Origin: Aneurinibacillus aneurinilyticus ATCC 12856
GTDB lineage: Bacteria > Bacillota > Bacilli > Aneurinibacillales > Aneurinibacillaceae
Direction: 5' to 3'
NCBI RefSeq assembly: GCF_000466385.1
Contig: NZ_KE952853.1
Coordinates: forward strand, 1-43,812
DNA length: 43,812 nt
Below are positions 33,488 to 41,440 of this stretch, one piece after another. The notes beneath the pieces were generated by a model. It was not told where the DNA came from, ran no database searches, and was given only the letters and a program-made list of their open reading frames with translations. The translations under genes were made by a program, and so were the position numbers. Within the stretch, counting starts at the first letter, position 1. Each line of letters opens with the position of its first letter.

Positions 33488-33773
33488 TTAGGAATCAAGC
33501 ATTTTCTGTGTGATTTCCTCCAGCTTTTTGGAGGGTAGCAGTCCATTTGCGATATATACAATTTTTTTATCCTTACCGATAAAAACAGTAGTGGGAAAGC
33601 CTGTGACCCGATACTTTTCAGCTATGCTTCCATCCCGATCAAATAACACCGGAAATTCCATTCCGAAAAATCGGGCAAATTTTCTCGCATTCTCTTCCTT
33701 ATCATTTATCGTAATATTCACCGCAAGAATTTCGAATTTGCCTTTATAATGATCGTACAAGCGTTTTCTTCAT
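33488..33773 (-). pseudogene. Damaged TlpA/ResA-type thioredoxin gene
   Basis: ATG 33773 opens MKKTLV with AGGTG upstream and then runs into a stop after a few codons. In the next frame the C-terminal half of a thioredoxin-like fold begins (YDHYKGKFEILAVN) and reads to 33488, including the cis-Pro motif VTGFPTTVFIG. The signal/anchor and the CxxC active site (normally about 80 residues) are missing. The simplest reading is an internal, out-of-frame deletion joining the first codons to the middle of the gene. The remaining 90-codon frame has only a TTG start without a ribosome site. Probably non-functional. Confidence 0.8.
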
Positions 33774-33791
33774 TTTTTCACCTGCTTCATC

Positions 33792-34478
33792 TTACTCATC
33801 CGGTATAGGTATGCTTTTCGTAAGATCGAGGAAACGCTGTTCAGGAGAACGTACATCGCTGCGCCAGGCCTCCGCCGGTTCATCCTTCAGTAAACGCCCG
33901 TTATGCATAAGTAAAATTCGTTCAGAGACAGCCAGTACATCGTGCAACAAATGGGAGGAAAAAATAATCGTGGCCCCCCGCTTGCGATAGGCTTCGATCC
34001 ATTGTTTCCACTCTTCCACCCAGAAAGGATCGAGTCCGTTCCCTGGTTCGTCCATCAGCAAAATGTCCGGCTCATCCAGTATCATCTGCGCAAACAAAAG
34101 ACGCTGCATCATGCCGCGTGAATAGGAAGACAGCTCCCTCCCGGCGGCATCTGTCAATCCCACCATATCCAAAACCTCTTCTATCCTATTCCTCTTCGTG
34201 CCCCTCAACTGTGCCATATACATCAACCAGCGGCGTGCACTAACCCCCGCAGGAATTTGTAGAGAATCGGGCATATATCCGATGTGCCGCTGCTCCACGC
34301 CGGTCACTCGACCGCTATCCGGGCGGACAATCCCTGCCAATATGGACAGCAGCGTGCTTTTTCCTGCACCGTTGCCACCGCATAATGCAAGGCACGTTCC
34401 TGGCTGAATTGTTGCAGAGAAAGGGTGGAGCGCCGTATGGCTACCATATGTTTTACTTACTTGTTCAAGCTTTATCAT
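33792..34478 (-). CDS. nosF: NosF-type ABC ATPase
   Basis: 228 residues. Walker A CGGNGAGKST (33-42), Walker B ILLMDEPGN, with a relaxed signature YSRGMMQRL typical of NosF/CcmA-like ATPases. With NosY it forms the ABC transporter that helps NosD load copper (and sulfide) into the CuA/CuZ sites of N2O reductase. It starts 3 nt after nosY with GGGAG upstream. Assignment as NosF depends on its NosD-L-Y neighbours. Confidence 0.82.
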   Translation of the reverse strand: MIKLEQVSKTYGSHTALHPFSATIQPGTCLALCGGNGAGKSTLLSILAGIVRPDSGRVTGVEQRHIGYMPDSLQIPAGVSARRWLMYMAQLRGTKRNRIEEVLDMVGLTDAAGRELSSYSRGMMQRLLFAQMILDEPDILLMDEPGNGLDPFWVEEWKQWIEAYRKRGATIIFSSHLLHDVLAVSERILLMHNGRLLKDEPAEAWRSDVRSPEQRFLDLTKSIPIPDE

Positions 34479-34481
34479 ACA

Positions 34482-35321
34482 CTACTCCCCCCTCTTCAAC
34501 TTTCGCACCGCAAAAAGCAAAGGAATCAAGCTATATATTACCATAAGCGCCACACTGCCAACGATCCCCACCGGGGAGCGGATAATTTGTTCCCAGTAAT
34601 AAAAGGCCGGACCATACATGTATCCTTGTCCTTGCCAAAAGACCGTGCCAATACGCACAGCTTCTACCGGATTGAGCGCCAGCAGTACCGCCAGCATACC
34701 TTCTTGCACCATACGAGGCAACATCGGCAATGCAGCCATTACGCCCATACCATATATATAAACTAGAAAAAACCATAAAAAAAGACTGCCCGCTATCGCA
34801 TTCAGCCTGCTTCTCACTCTACTTCCCAAGCATAAGCCAAGGGAAGAAAAGGCGGCAAGCAGAGGAATGCTTGTCAGTAGCAATGCTCCTATCGCCTGTA
34901 TGGAACCTCCCTGTCCAAGGACTACCAAGCCAACATATGCAAGCATGGTTCCTGCTAATACCGCGCATACTAAAGCAAGAAACAGCCCCAAGAACTTCCC
35001 GATTACATACTGAGCCTCTGTTAACGGATATGTACGCAGCAGCCGGGTCATTCCGTCATTTCGCTCACCGGAAAGCGAAAGGGACGAGAGCAATACTCCC
35101 ATGAGCGGTGCAAGTTGAAGCACCATATTCAACAGCATCATTGATTGCCGAGTCATCCCGTTGGCTCCTGTACTTGAGAACAACGCATTATTCCAATAAG
35201 CTAAAAACACGCCCAATATAGCGAATAAGGCGGCAAAGGCCGCAAGCCAGCGACTGCGCAGCATCATTTGCCACTCATATCCGGCCACAGCCTTTACTTG
35301 ACGAATGTTCATTCGCCTCAT
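34482..35321 (-). CDS. nosY: NosY-type ABC permease
   Basis: 279 residues with six membrane helices and the cytosolic loop LSLSGERNDGMTRLLRTYPLTEAQYVIGKF, the hallmark of NosY/ABC-2 type permeases. It partners NosF and contacts NosD across the membrane in known systems. ATG 35321 overlaps the nosL stop (TAATG), with AAAGGTG inside the nosL end; an alternative ATG is at 35312. The nosL-nosY-nosF order is intact. Confidence 0.85.
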   Translation of the reverse strand: MRRMNIRQVKAVAGYEWQMMLRSRWLAAFAALFAILGVFLAYWNNALFSSTGANGMTRQSMMLLNMVLQLAPLMGVLLSSLSLSGERNDGMTRLLRTYPLTEAQYVIGKFLGLFLALVCAVLAGTMLAYVGLVVLGQGGSIQAIGALLLTSIPLLAAFSSLGLCLGSRVRSRLNAIAGSLFLWFFLVYIYGMGVMAALPMLPRMVQEGMLAVLLALNPVEAVRIGTVFWQGQGYMYGPAFYYWEQIIRSPVGIVGSVALMVIYSLIPLLFAVRKLKRGE

Positions 35322-35911
35322 TACTTATGTTCACCTTTCATTTCCTCATGCTGCATGCTTTCGCCATGCTGTCCACTATGATCCTGCTTTGCGTCATGTT
35401 TCATATTTCCATGCTGCATACCTTCATGCGGCATCATGTGGCTCTTGTCCATCTTCCACTCGTGTTGCTGCAATTGCTCATATGTTATGACTTGTCCTGC
35501 ACCTTTTTCCTGAATGAACTTCTCGGCAGCCGCTTTATCTTTAAACGCATGTACACCATATCCCATCGGGGTCGGCACATTCATCGCATCTACATATGTA
35601 GCGTCCTTCAGTGTTACCCATTCTTTCGTTCCGCTGTCCTGTACGAAGCTTTCTGCAATATTTTCTCCTTTATGTTCCCCTACATATTTATGCAGACAGC
35701 CTATGTCATCGAATTTAACGCTTTTCCCGTCCGCTGTTACGTATTGAGCGGCATATCCGTTATTTCTAATAGCCATGTGGCATTGAGCACATGTGTCCAC
35801 CGCTTCATCGATAGGCTGGGGCTGTACACTCTCCTTTTTGCCGCATGCGGCAAGCACAAGCAAACAAAATATCATTCCAGTAATCAGCCATAAACCTTTT
35901 CTCTTCAACAT
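35321..35911 (-). CDS. nosL: NosL-type copper(I)-binding lipoprotein with His/Met-rich tail
   Basis: 196 residues from ATG 35911; a GTG at 35920 is an alternative. Lipobox LAAC (Cys23), then the NosL copper site C41-x2-C44-H-M (CAQCHM) and FDDIGCLHKY. NosL carries Cu(I) to NosD in known nos systems. The last 45 residues form an unusual His/Met/Glu-rich tail (HEWKMDKSHMMPHEGMQHGN...), a likely extra copper sponge. It lies between nosD and nosY. The copper site is intact, so delivery function seems retained although nosZ is absent here. Confidence 0.9.
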   Translation of the reverse strand: MLKRKGLWLITGMIFCLLVLAACGKKESVQPQPIDEAVDTCAQCHMAIRNNGYAAQYVTADGKSVKFDDIGCLHKYVGEHKGENIAESFVQDSGTKEWVTLKDATYVDAMNVPTPMGYGVHAFKDKAAAEKFIQEKGAGQVITYEQLQQHEWKMDKSHMMPHEGMQHGNMKHDAKQDHSGQHGESMQHEEMKGEHK

Positions 35912-35934
35912 GCTATTCACTTCTCCTCTTTGTT

Positions 35935-37158
35935 TTATTCTGTAAGGGGAATGCTCATAAGCGGGTATTCATCAACCACGGGATAAGCAGACGCGATCTG
36001 GTCCATCAATTGGTGCAAGGGACCCGCATAGAAAATGCCCAGCAGAGGATTGCCCTCAAATGCTTTAAGCATATCATCGGCCATACGATAAGCGCCGTCG
36101 CCAATCCCATCCTTGTTGAAGTCCCAGCCCTTGTAATCGTCCCAATAATTGCCCTGTGCCTGCCAGCTCCATACTTCAGTTAACCAATCCGTATCGCCAC
36201 CGATCTGACGCACATTGGCAACAAAAGCGTTCTTGGTTAGATGGGTGGCTTCTATATCTCCCTCACGTTTAACACCCATCGCATTATAAGCGATCAAATT
36301 TTTTTGCAAGAGCGTTCCCTGAACCGTGTCCATCGTAATACCGGTTGTATTATTAAGAAGCTTGTTTCCCTTAACAAGGCCGTTCTGCACATCGTACAGA
36401 AATAAGCCGCACCCCTGTACATCCAGCTGGTCACGAAAAACGTTATCTTGAACCTCAATACTGTTCGCTGACATAACCATCGCACCGATTACACTATCCT
36501 CTGTCACATTGGACACGATGCGATTATTATCCGAGAACATCACATGATAACCATAGCGGGAATTTTTCACTGTATTTTGTCTTACCGTATTGTGAACAGT
36601 TTGGTCAAAATACACACCATCCTGTACCTCAGCAAGCTGGTTGCGTTCAATCGTATGCTTTCCGCCTGCCGTAATTTGGATTCCATTTCCCCGTCGTGCA
36701 ACCGAAGCTTTTTTATCTCCTACAATAAAATTATCAGACACAAAACAAGCGGAGCTTCGGTCCAGATGGATGCCGAACAAGGTATTTTGTATGCTGTTAT
36801 TTCGCACAATCACATCGTTTCCCTGAATCAGGATACCTGCATCATGTGCTGTCACATCCTGTCCGCTATTTCGGATGGTCAACCCCTCTACTGTAACCTT
36901 ATCTGCTGCTATGGTTAACACATTTCCTGTACCATTTCCTTCAAGAATGGCACCTGGCTCTGCTCGTAGGATAACGGGCTTGTCAATCGTAAGCGGCCCT
37001 TTGTAAACACCGGACGGAACAACTACCGTCTGCCCAGGCTTGGCCTGTGTAATGAGCTGTTCGATTGATACGTTTTTTTCTGCATGCGCATGCGACACAG
37101 CCGTAAAAAAAGAAAGCAATAAAAGAATAATAATTTTTCCTATGAAAACCCCCTCCAT
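35935..37158 (-). CDS. nosD: NosD-type copper chaperone (right-handed beta-helix)
   Basis: 407 residues from ATG 37158. Signal peptide (IIILLLLSFFTAVSHAHAEK), then CASH/parallel beta-helix repeats rich in G-N-x-I/V turns (VIVRNNSIQNTLFGIHLDRS, HNTVRQNTVKNSRYGYHVMFS) and the NosD C-terminal part (GNYWDDYKGWDFNKDGIGD). An extracytoplasmic scaffold that accepts copper from NosL and loads N2O reductase with NosFY. The start is unclear: GGAGGGGG lies within codons 2-3 of this frame, so a later non-standard start is possible; ATG 37164 and TTG 37173 are alternatives. Confidence 0.88.
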   Translation of the reverse strand: MEGVFIGKIIILLLLSFFTAVSHAHAEKNVSIEQLITQAKPGQTVVVPSGVYKGPLTIDKPVILRAEPGAILEGNGTGNVLTIAADKVTVEGLTIRNSGQDVTAHDAGILIQGNDVIVRNNSIQNTLFGIHLDRSSACFVSDNFIVGDKKASVARRGNGIQITAGGKHTIERNQLAEVQDGVYFDQTVHNTVRQNTVKNSRYGYHVMFSDNNRIVSNVTEDSVIGAMVMSANSIEVQDNVFRDQLDVQGCGLFLYDVQNGLVKGNKLLNNTTGITMDTVQGTLLQKNLIAYNAMGVKREGDIEATHLTKNAFVANVRQIGGDTDWLTEVWSWQAQGNYWDDYKGWDFNKDGIGDGAYRMADDMLKAFEGNPLLGIFYAGPLHQLMDQIASAYPVVDEYPLMSIPLTE

Positions 37159-37186
37159 AAACATACATCTCAACTTACGTTATTTT

Positions 37187-37222
37187 ATTATAATTACAAG
37201 TTGTGTAAAAACTGTGAAAAAA
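37187..37222 (-). promoter_or_regulatory. nosD promoter region with 11-bp spaced repeats
   Basis: TATAAT on the minus strand (37187-37192) has only a weak -35 (ACAGTT, 37210-37215). Two direct repeats TTGTGTAAAAA (37201) and CTGTGAAAAAA (37212) overlap the -35, one helical turn apart. This looks like an activator-dependent promoter; a ResD/Fnr-type site is possible. Confidence 0.4.
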
Positions 37223-37247
37223 TATCGAAAGTAATATGGCTCTGCTG

Positions 37248-37856
37248 TTATTGCAGCAATGTCTTCATATCTTTAACTATTTGTTCATTGTCCATTTGAT
37301 CGCCCATTTTATAAATCGCACGTATATTCTCCTGGCCATCAAGCAAAAATAGCTCATTAGAGTGAGTGAGGAACCCATTTCCTGAATCCTCTACATACAC
37401 CTTAAATCCATCAAGTACTTCCTTCGTTTGTTCCGGCGTACCCCGTAGGAATCTCCAGCCATCCGGCTGAATGTTCCTTGCTGCCGTATAGTGTTGCAGC
37501 ACTTCCTCTGTGTCATTCTTCGGATCGAATGTAATAGTCAATAGCTGTGTTTTATTGCCAAGCATATCCTCTTCCTTCAGCTTTTGCTGAATGCGGATAA
37601 TATTCAAATTCGTCGCCTGGCAAATATCCGGACAACGTGTGTAATGAAACGAGACGAGGCGTACCTTTCCATCTGAATCTTGCAAGGATACTTGTTTACC
37701 GTACATATCTGACATCGTAAAGGACGGCGCTTTATCGATTACGGGCAGCTGCCTCGAACCCCACATGAACTGATAAACAATCACAAAAAGAACAACGATA
37801 ATTAACAAAGAAGCGATAATTGCAAATCGGTTGCGTTTTAACTTGTGTAGTACCAT
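37248..37856 (-). CDS. Sco1/SenC-type copper chaperone
   Basis: 202 residues. N-terminal membrane anchor (about 10-30), then a thioredoxin fold with the copper/redox motif C75-PDI-C79 (RCPDICQ) and the conserved His165 (LTHSNELFLLD). Sco proteins deliver copper to CuA sites of cytochrome c oxidase, and in some bacteria of N2O reductase. All three metal ligands are intact. First gene of the sco-nosD-L-Y-F-tlpA-copCD run, with its own upstream TTGTGT repeats. A typical bacterial Sco length. Confidence 0.92.
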   Translation of the reverse strand: MVLHKLKRNRFAIIASLLIIVVLFVIVYQFMWGSRQLPVIDKAPSFTMSDMYGKQVSLQDSDGKVRLVSFHYTRCPDICQATNLNIIRIQQKLKEEDMLGNKTQLLTITFDPKNDTEEVLQHYTAARNIQPDGWRFLRGTPEQTKEVLDGFKVYVEDSGNGFLTHSNELFLLDGQENIRAIYKMGDQMDNEQIVKDMKTLLQ

Positions 37857-37906
37857 ATGTGACTCCTTGTATTTTTGTTATCCACAATACAAATGGTAAT
37901 AAATTG

Positions 37907-37925
37907 TTGTGTGCAACTTGTGTGC
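37907..37925. promoter_or_regulatory. Direct repeats ahead of sco
   Basis: TTGTGTGC at 37907-37914 and again at 37918-37925, exactly 11 bp apart, upstream of a TATTGT (minus strand, 37884-37889). Similar to the pair in front of nosD. Confidence 0.4.
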
Positions 37926-38037
37926 TATGTATGTCAAATTTATGAATAAATAGGACTAATAGTAGTAGAAAAAGAAGCAACCACATACTCCTTCTTATGC
38001 TCCTGTAAATTCCTCTGTGTTGCAACTAATTCACTCA

Positions 38038-38070
38038 ATAAAAAGGCTCCCCTTCATATCTAAAGGGGAG
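38038..38070 (-). terminator. Terminator of the hypothetical gene at 38080
   Basis: Stem CTCCCCTT (38047-38054) with AAGGGGAG (38063-38070), 8-nt loop, followed by TTTTTA on the minus strand. Confidence 0.8.
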
Positions 38071-38079
38071 TCCCTATCA

Positions 38080-38433
38080 TTACGATGCCAGCTCTTCAGA
38101 GAATTCCACATCCACAAGTATGTCTCTATCAGAATAATGTTGAACCGGCATTGAGTCATCGAGCGTAAACGTTGAGATGCCTTTGCAACGAAAATGAATC
38201 ACGCAGCTTTCCTTTGCCATTTCTTCTTTTTTAATACTAGCCAGATGTCGAATCGCTTCTAGAAGAAGTTCGAACTCTTCTTTGTTTTTTACATAGTACA
38301 CATGAATATCCGTGTGGATTTCCAGCTTATGCTCTGTTTCTACAATCATTGCAGTAGCTGTCCAGGCTTCATGCCAGTTCGCTTCAGGCAAAAAACCGTA
38401 CAATTCTTTGGAAATGGGTAAAGTCTGCCACAA
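38080..38433 (-). CDS. Hypothetical protein, 117 residues
   Basis: Not recognised. The near-perfect ribosome site AGGAGGTGATC places the start at TTG 38433 (8 nt from AGGAGG); the GTG inside that site at 38442 is unlikely. A mixed alpha/beta soluble protein without signal or membrane helix. It contains an acidic-aromatic middle (VETEHKLEIHTDIHVYYVKN) and several His residues. The TTG start with such a strong site suggests tuned translation. A minus-strand terminator follows directly. It lies between fumC and sco but in a separate unit; function unknown. Confidence 0.72.
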   Translation of the reverse strand: MWQTLPISKELYGFLPEANWHEAWTATAMIVETEHKLEIHTDIHVYYVKNKEEFELLLEAIRHLASIKKEEMAKESCVIHFRCKGISTFTLDDSMPVQHYSDRDILVDVEFSEELAS

Positions 38434-38470
38434 AGCGATCACCTCCTCTCCTATTACTTAAGCAGGCTTC

Positions 38471-39859
38471 TTATTCACTGGGATGGATCATATTTTCAGG
38501 GCGTACAATCTTGTCAAATTGCTCCTCCGTAAGCAGATTGGTTTTAATGGCTGCTTCTTTAAGCGTTAGACCTTCCTTATGGGCAAGCTTTGCGATAGCA
38601 GCCGCGTTCTCGTAACCGATATGAGGATTCAATGCTGTAACAAGCATAAGCGAACGTTCCAAATTATGTTTAATGACTTCAAGGTTCGGCTCTATTCCAA
38701 CCGCACAATGCTCATTAAAGGAAATCATCGCATCCGCAAGCAGTCTTGCAGATTGCAGGAAATTATAGATAATAACAGGCTTGAAAACATTCAGTTCAAA
38801 ATTACCCTGGCTGGCAGCAAACCCGATTGTAGCATCATTCCCCATCACCTGACACACGACCATCGTCATCGCTTCACTTTGTGTTGGATTAACTTTTCCA
38901 GGCATAATCGAGCTTCCCGGTTCGTTCGCAGGAATGATGATTTCTCCAATTCCGGTGCGTGGTCCACTCGCCAACCAGCGTACATCATTAGCGATCTTCA
39001 TCAAATCAGCCGCAAGAGCTTTCAGGGAGCCGTGTACATATACGATTTCATCATGACTCGTTAAAGCATGAAATTTATTCGGAGCCGAAACGAACGTTTT
39101 ATTTGTAAGCTGGCTAATTTCTGCGGCTACCATCTCACCGAATTTAGGATGGGCATTAATGCCGGTACCTACTGCTGTTCCGCCGATAGCAAGCTCCTTC
39201 ATTGATTGGACGCTTTCTTTTATCATTTTTTCGTTCTTCTCCAGCATCCGGTGCCAGCCACTTACTTCCTGTCCTAGCGTTAACGGGGTAGCATCCTGCA
39301 GGTGTGTGCGGCCGATTTTAATAATATCCTTAAACTTCTCAGATTTTTGACGAAGTACATCCTTTAGCTTAACCAGGGCCGGAAGCACTTGATCTTCAAT
39401 AGCAAAAACCCCTGCTATATGCATAGCCGTAGGGAACGTATCGTTTGAGCTTTGCGATTTGTTGACATCATCGTTAGGATGAATACGATAGTGACTGCCA
39501 CTTTGTTCAAGCAACTGGTTCGCACGATGAGCAATCACTTCATTCATATTCATATTTGATTGGGTTCCACTTCCTGTTTGCCATACTACCAGCGGGAAGT
39601 GCTCATTCCATTTGCCCTCCAGAATTTCATCTGCCGCCTGCACAATCGCCTTTGCCTTCTCTTCTTCCAGTTTACCAAGCTGCTGATTTGTTTTTGCTGC
39701 ACTTTTCTTTAAAATGGCAAAAGCACGGATTACTTCCTGAGGAATTTTTTCCGTGCCGATTTTAAAGTTCTCGCTGCTGCGCTGTGTTTGAGCTCCCCAC
39801 AGTTTATCTGCTGGTACTTTGATTTCTCCTAGCGTGTCTTTCTCTGTTCTGAATTCCAT
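38471..39859 (-). CDS. fumC: Class II fumarase (iron-independent)
   Basis: 462 residues from ATG 39859, matching the MEF start of the family; ATG 39862 is 3 nt upstream with the same AGGAGG. Fumarase/aspartase superfamily signature [11 protein letters not shown] (about 315-325), with [13 protein letters not shown] and GRTHLQDA catalytic segments. Converts fumarate to malate in the TCA cycle without an iron-sulfur cluster. A single gene, followed by the 38080 hypothetical gene 28 nt later on the same strand (possible partner). Upstream are two Fur-like boxes and a nested palindrome, unusual for citG/fumC of Bacillales. Confidence 0.95.
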   Translation of the reverse strand: MEFRTEKDTLGEIKVPADKLWGAQTQRSSENFKIGTEKIPQEVIRAFAILKKSAAKTNQQLGKLEEEKAKAIVQAADEILEGKWNEHFPLVVWQTGSGTQSNMNMNEVIAHRANQLLEQSGSHYRIHPNDDVNKSQSSNDTFPTAMHIAGVFAIEDQVLPALVKLKDVLRQKSEKFKDIIKIGRTHLQDATPLTLGQEVSGWHRMLEKNEKMIKESVQSMKELAIGGTAVGTGINAHPKFGEMVAAEISQLTNKTFVSAPNKFHALTSHDEIVYVHGSLKALAADLMKIANDVRWLASGPRTGIGEIIIPANEPGSSIMPGKVNPTQSEAMTMVVCQVMGNDATIGFAASQGNFELNVFKPVIIYNFLQSARLLADAMISFNEHCAVGIEPNLEVIKHNLERSLMLVTALNPHIGYENAAAIAKLAHKEGLTLKEAAIKTNLLTEEQFDKIVRPENMIHPSE

Positions 39860-39885
39860 CATGCATCCTCCTTTAACATCATTCA

Positions 39886-39957
39886 AAAACCATATTAATT
39901 ATTTTCCACATATCACTGTAAATATATAAATTTACACAAATAAATTAATATGGTTTT
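39886..39957. promoter_or_regulatory. Nested inverted repeats upstream of fumC
   Basis: Perfect 15-bp arms AAAACCATATTAATT (39886-39900) and AATTAATATGGTTTT (39943-39957) with a 42-nt centre that holds a second perfect palindrome TGTAAAT-N6-ATTTACA (39917-39936). On the fumC strand the 3' arm runs into TTTTTG. Could be an operator pair or a leader hairpin; no known regulator motif was recognised. Confidence 0.6.
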
Positions 39958-40036
39958 ACAGTTTAACGGCAATTATGTCAGCACCAGGGCTGGTTAACTA
40001 CTCTATATGTATTCTCGCTTTCACAGCACCATCAGA

Positions 40037-40085
40037 TGATAATTATTTTCAATTAAAATTATATTGATATTGATTATTATTGTCA
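40037..40085. promoter_or_regulatory. Two Fur-like boxes in the fumC upstream region
   Basis: TGATAATTATTTTCA (40037-40051; 14/15 to the 7-1-7 Fur consensus) and TGATTATTATTGTCA (40071-40085; 13/15). They lie after the fabH terminator, so they can only serve fumC, about 180-225 nt before its start. Confidence 0.55.
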
Positions 40086-40117
40086 ATTAATGAAGGTTAT
40101 TTTTATCGGAAGCACAG

Positions 40118-40145
40118 AAAAAACACCGTTCCGAACAGAACGGTG
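40118..40145 (-). terminator. fabH terminator
   Basis: Perfect 8-bp stem CACCGTTC (40124-40131) with GAACGGTG (40138-40145), followed by six T on the minus strand. Confidence 0.85.
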
Positions 40146-40159
40146 CCATAAAGTATAAC

Positions 40160-41143
40160 TTACACGCTCCACTTCACAAGCAAACCTAAATGTGTCAGTC
40201 CACCCCCAAAACCATAAAGCAAAAGGGTATCGCCATTTTTTACTTTCTCTTTTTGGATTCCTAAATGTAAAGCTAATGGAATCGACGCCGAAGAAGTATT
40301 TCCCATATATTCCATACTTGTGAGCGTCTTTTCTATTGGGAATTCGGACTTCTCACATATTGATTCGATCATTCTCATGTTCGCGCTATGCGGTACAAAC
40401 CAATCAATATCATCTTTCTGTAAGTTTGTTTTACGTAGCAACTCCTGTATGCCAACCGGCAAAGTGCGTGCAGCCCACTTATATACCTCTCTTCCATTCT
40501 GGACCATCTTTCCAGTTGTCTGTAAAGGATTTCCCTCCATCGTAGTGGCGAAAGTGGTTCTGTATACGTGAGCGCCCCCCTCACCATTGGTACCCATATA
40601 CGCAGCTATAAAGCTGGGGTTTTCCACATCTCGTTCCACCAGGACAGCCCCTGCTCCATCTCCAAACAAAATGCAAGTCGTTCGGTCACTATAATCGGTT
40701 ACCTTGGATAATGTTTCTGTAGCGACCACCAAAATTTTATTATGCGCCTCGGACGTAATTAAATTGTTAGCTAGATGCAATCCATATGTGAAGCCGGCAC
40801 ACGTAGCATTCAAGTCAAAAGCACCAGTATGGGGAATATTGAAATGGTTCTGTATTTGACATGCTACACTTGGAAACGCATAATCCGGAGTAGTCGTCGC
40901 TACAATGATACAATCAACGTCCCACAGGTCTTTTTTATAGGTTGCAACCAAATTTTCAATCGCATGAAAAGCTAAAGTAGAAGCATATTCTTCGTCCTCC
41001 GCAATTCGTCTCTCCTTCATGCCTGTCCTTTGGATAATCCATTCATCGCTCGTATCCACCATTTTTTCTAAATCTGCATTTAATAGCTTTTTATGAGGTA
41101 CATATGTACCAATCGCTGTAATACGTGCTTTTGATTTAATCAT
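40160..41143 (-). CDS. fabH: Beta-ketoacyl-ACP synthase III
   Basis: 327 residues from ATG 41143 behind GAGGTG. The catalytic triad is intact: Cys115 (DLNATCAGFTYG), His252 (VPHSANMRMIE) and Asn282 (MGNTSSASIP). GDGAGAVLVE and the C-terminal GFGGGLTHLG are typical. Joins an acyl-CoA primer to malonyl-ACP to start fatty acid synthesis. A single-gene unit with a FapR operator at 41189-41207 in its promoter and a terminator after it. It is not in a fab cluster, so it may be a second FabH (FabHB-like) with its own primer preference. Confidence 0.92.
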   Translation of the reverse strand: MIKSKARITAIGTYVPHKKLLNADLEKMVDTSDEWIIQRTGMKERRIAEDEEYASTLAFHAIENLVATYKKDLWDVDCIIVATTTPDYAFPSVACQIQNHFNIPHTGAFDLNATCAGFTYGLHLANNLITSEAHNKILVVATETLSKVTDYSDRTTCILFGDGAGAVLVERDVENPSFIAAYMGTNGEGGAHVYRTTFATTMEGNPLQTTGKMVQNGREVYKWAARTLPVGIQELLRKTNLQKDDIDWFVPHSANMRMIESICEKSEFPIEKTLTSMEYMGNTSSASIPLALHLGIQKEKVKNGDTLLLYGFGGGLTHLGLLVKWSV

Positions 41144-41188
41144 TAGACTACACCTCAACTTTCTTTTACCTGTATTTTATCACTAGAT

Positions 41189-41207
41189 ATTAGTACTTGG
41201 TACTAAT
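41189..41207. promoter_or_regulatory. FapR operator
   Basis: Perfect palindrome-like ATTAGTACTTGGTACTAAT, matching the remembered FapR consensus TTAGTACCNGNTACTAA. It is 46-64 nt upstream of fabH, as expected for malonyl-CoA-responsive control. Confidence 0.88.
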
Positions 41208-41289
41208 TTTTAGACATTTTTTCTGTTCTTTTTGTATGGAATGAGCCATATACGAATTAAATCAAAGCACATCTGTAAATTGTTTAGAG

Positions 41290-41342
41290 AAAAAAAGACA
41301 ACCAGAGCGGGACACAAGATATTTTGTCATCCCGCTTGGTTG
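41290..41342 (-). terminator. Terminator of the cyclase-fold gene
   Basis: Long stem of CAACCA..GCGGGA (41299-41312) pairing with TCCCGC..TGGTTG (41330-41342) with one internal mismatch, followed by TTTTTTTC on the minus strand. It lies 150 nt after the gene's stop, inside a stretch with no other gene. Confidence 0.75.
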
Positions 41343-41440
41343 CGGCAAGAAACAGCAGACGAACCCACGTCCGTTTGAAGCTCAAGGTGTTAGCCATCCA
41401 TTGCCGAGCGTACTGGCCAACACCCTTTATATTATGTAAC

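Noticed and set aside
35327-35893. A long plus-strand reading frame opposite nosL
   Set aside because: Its residues arise from the complementary strand of a clear NosL lipoprotein with copper motifs and proper ribosome site.
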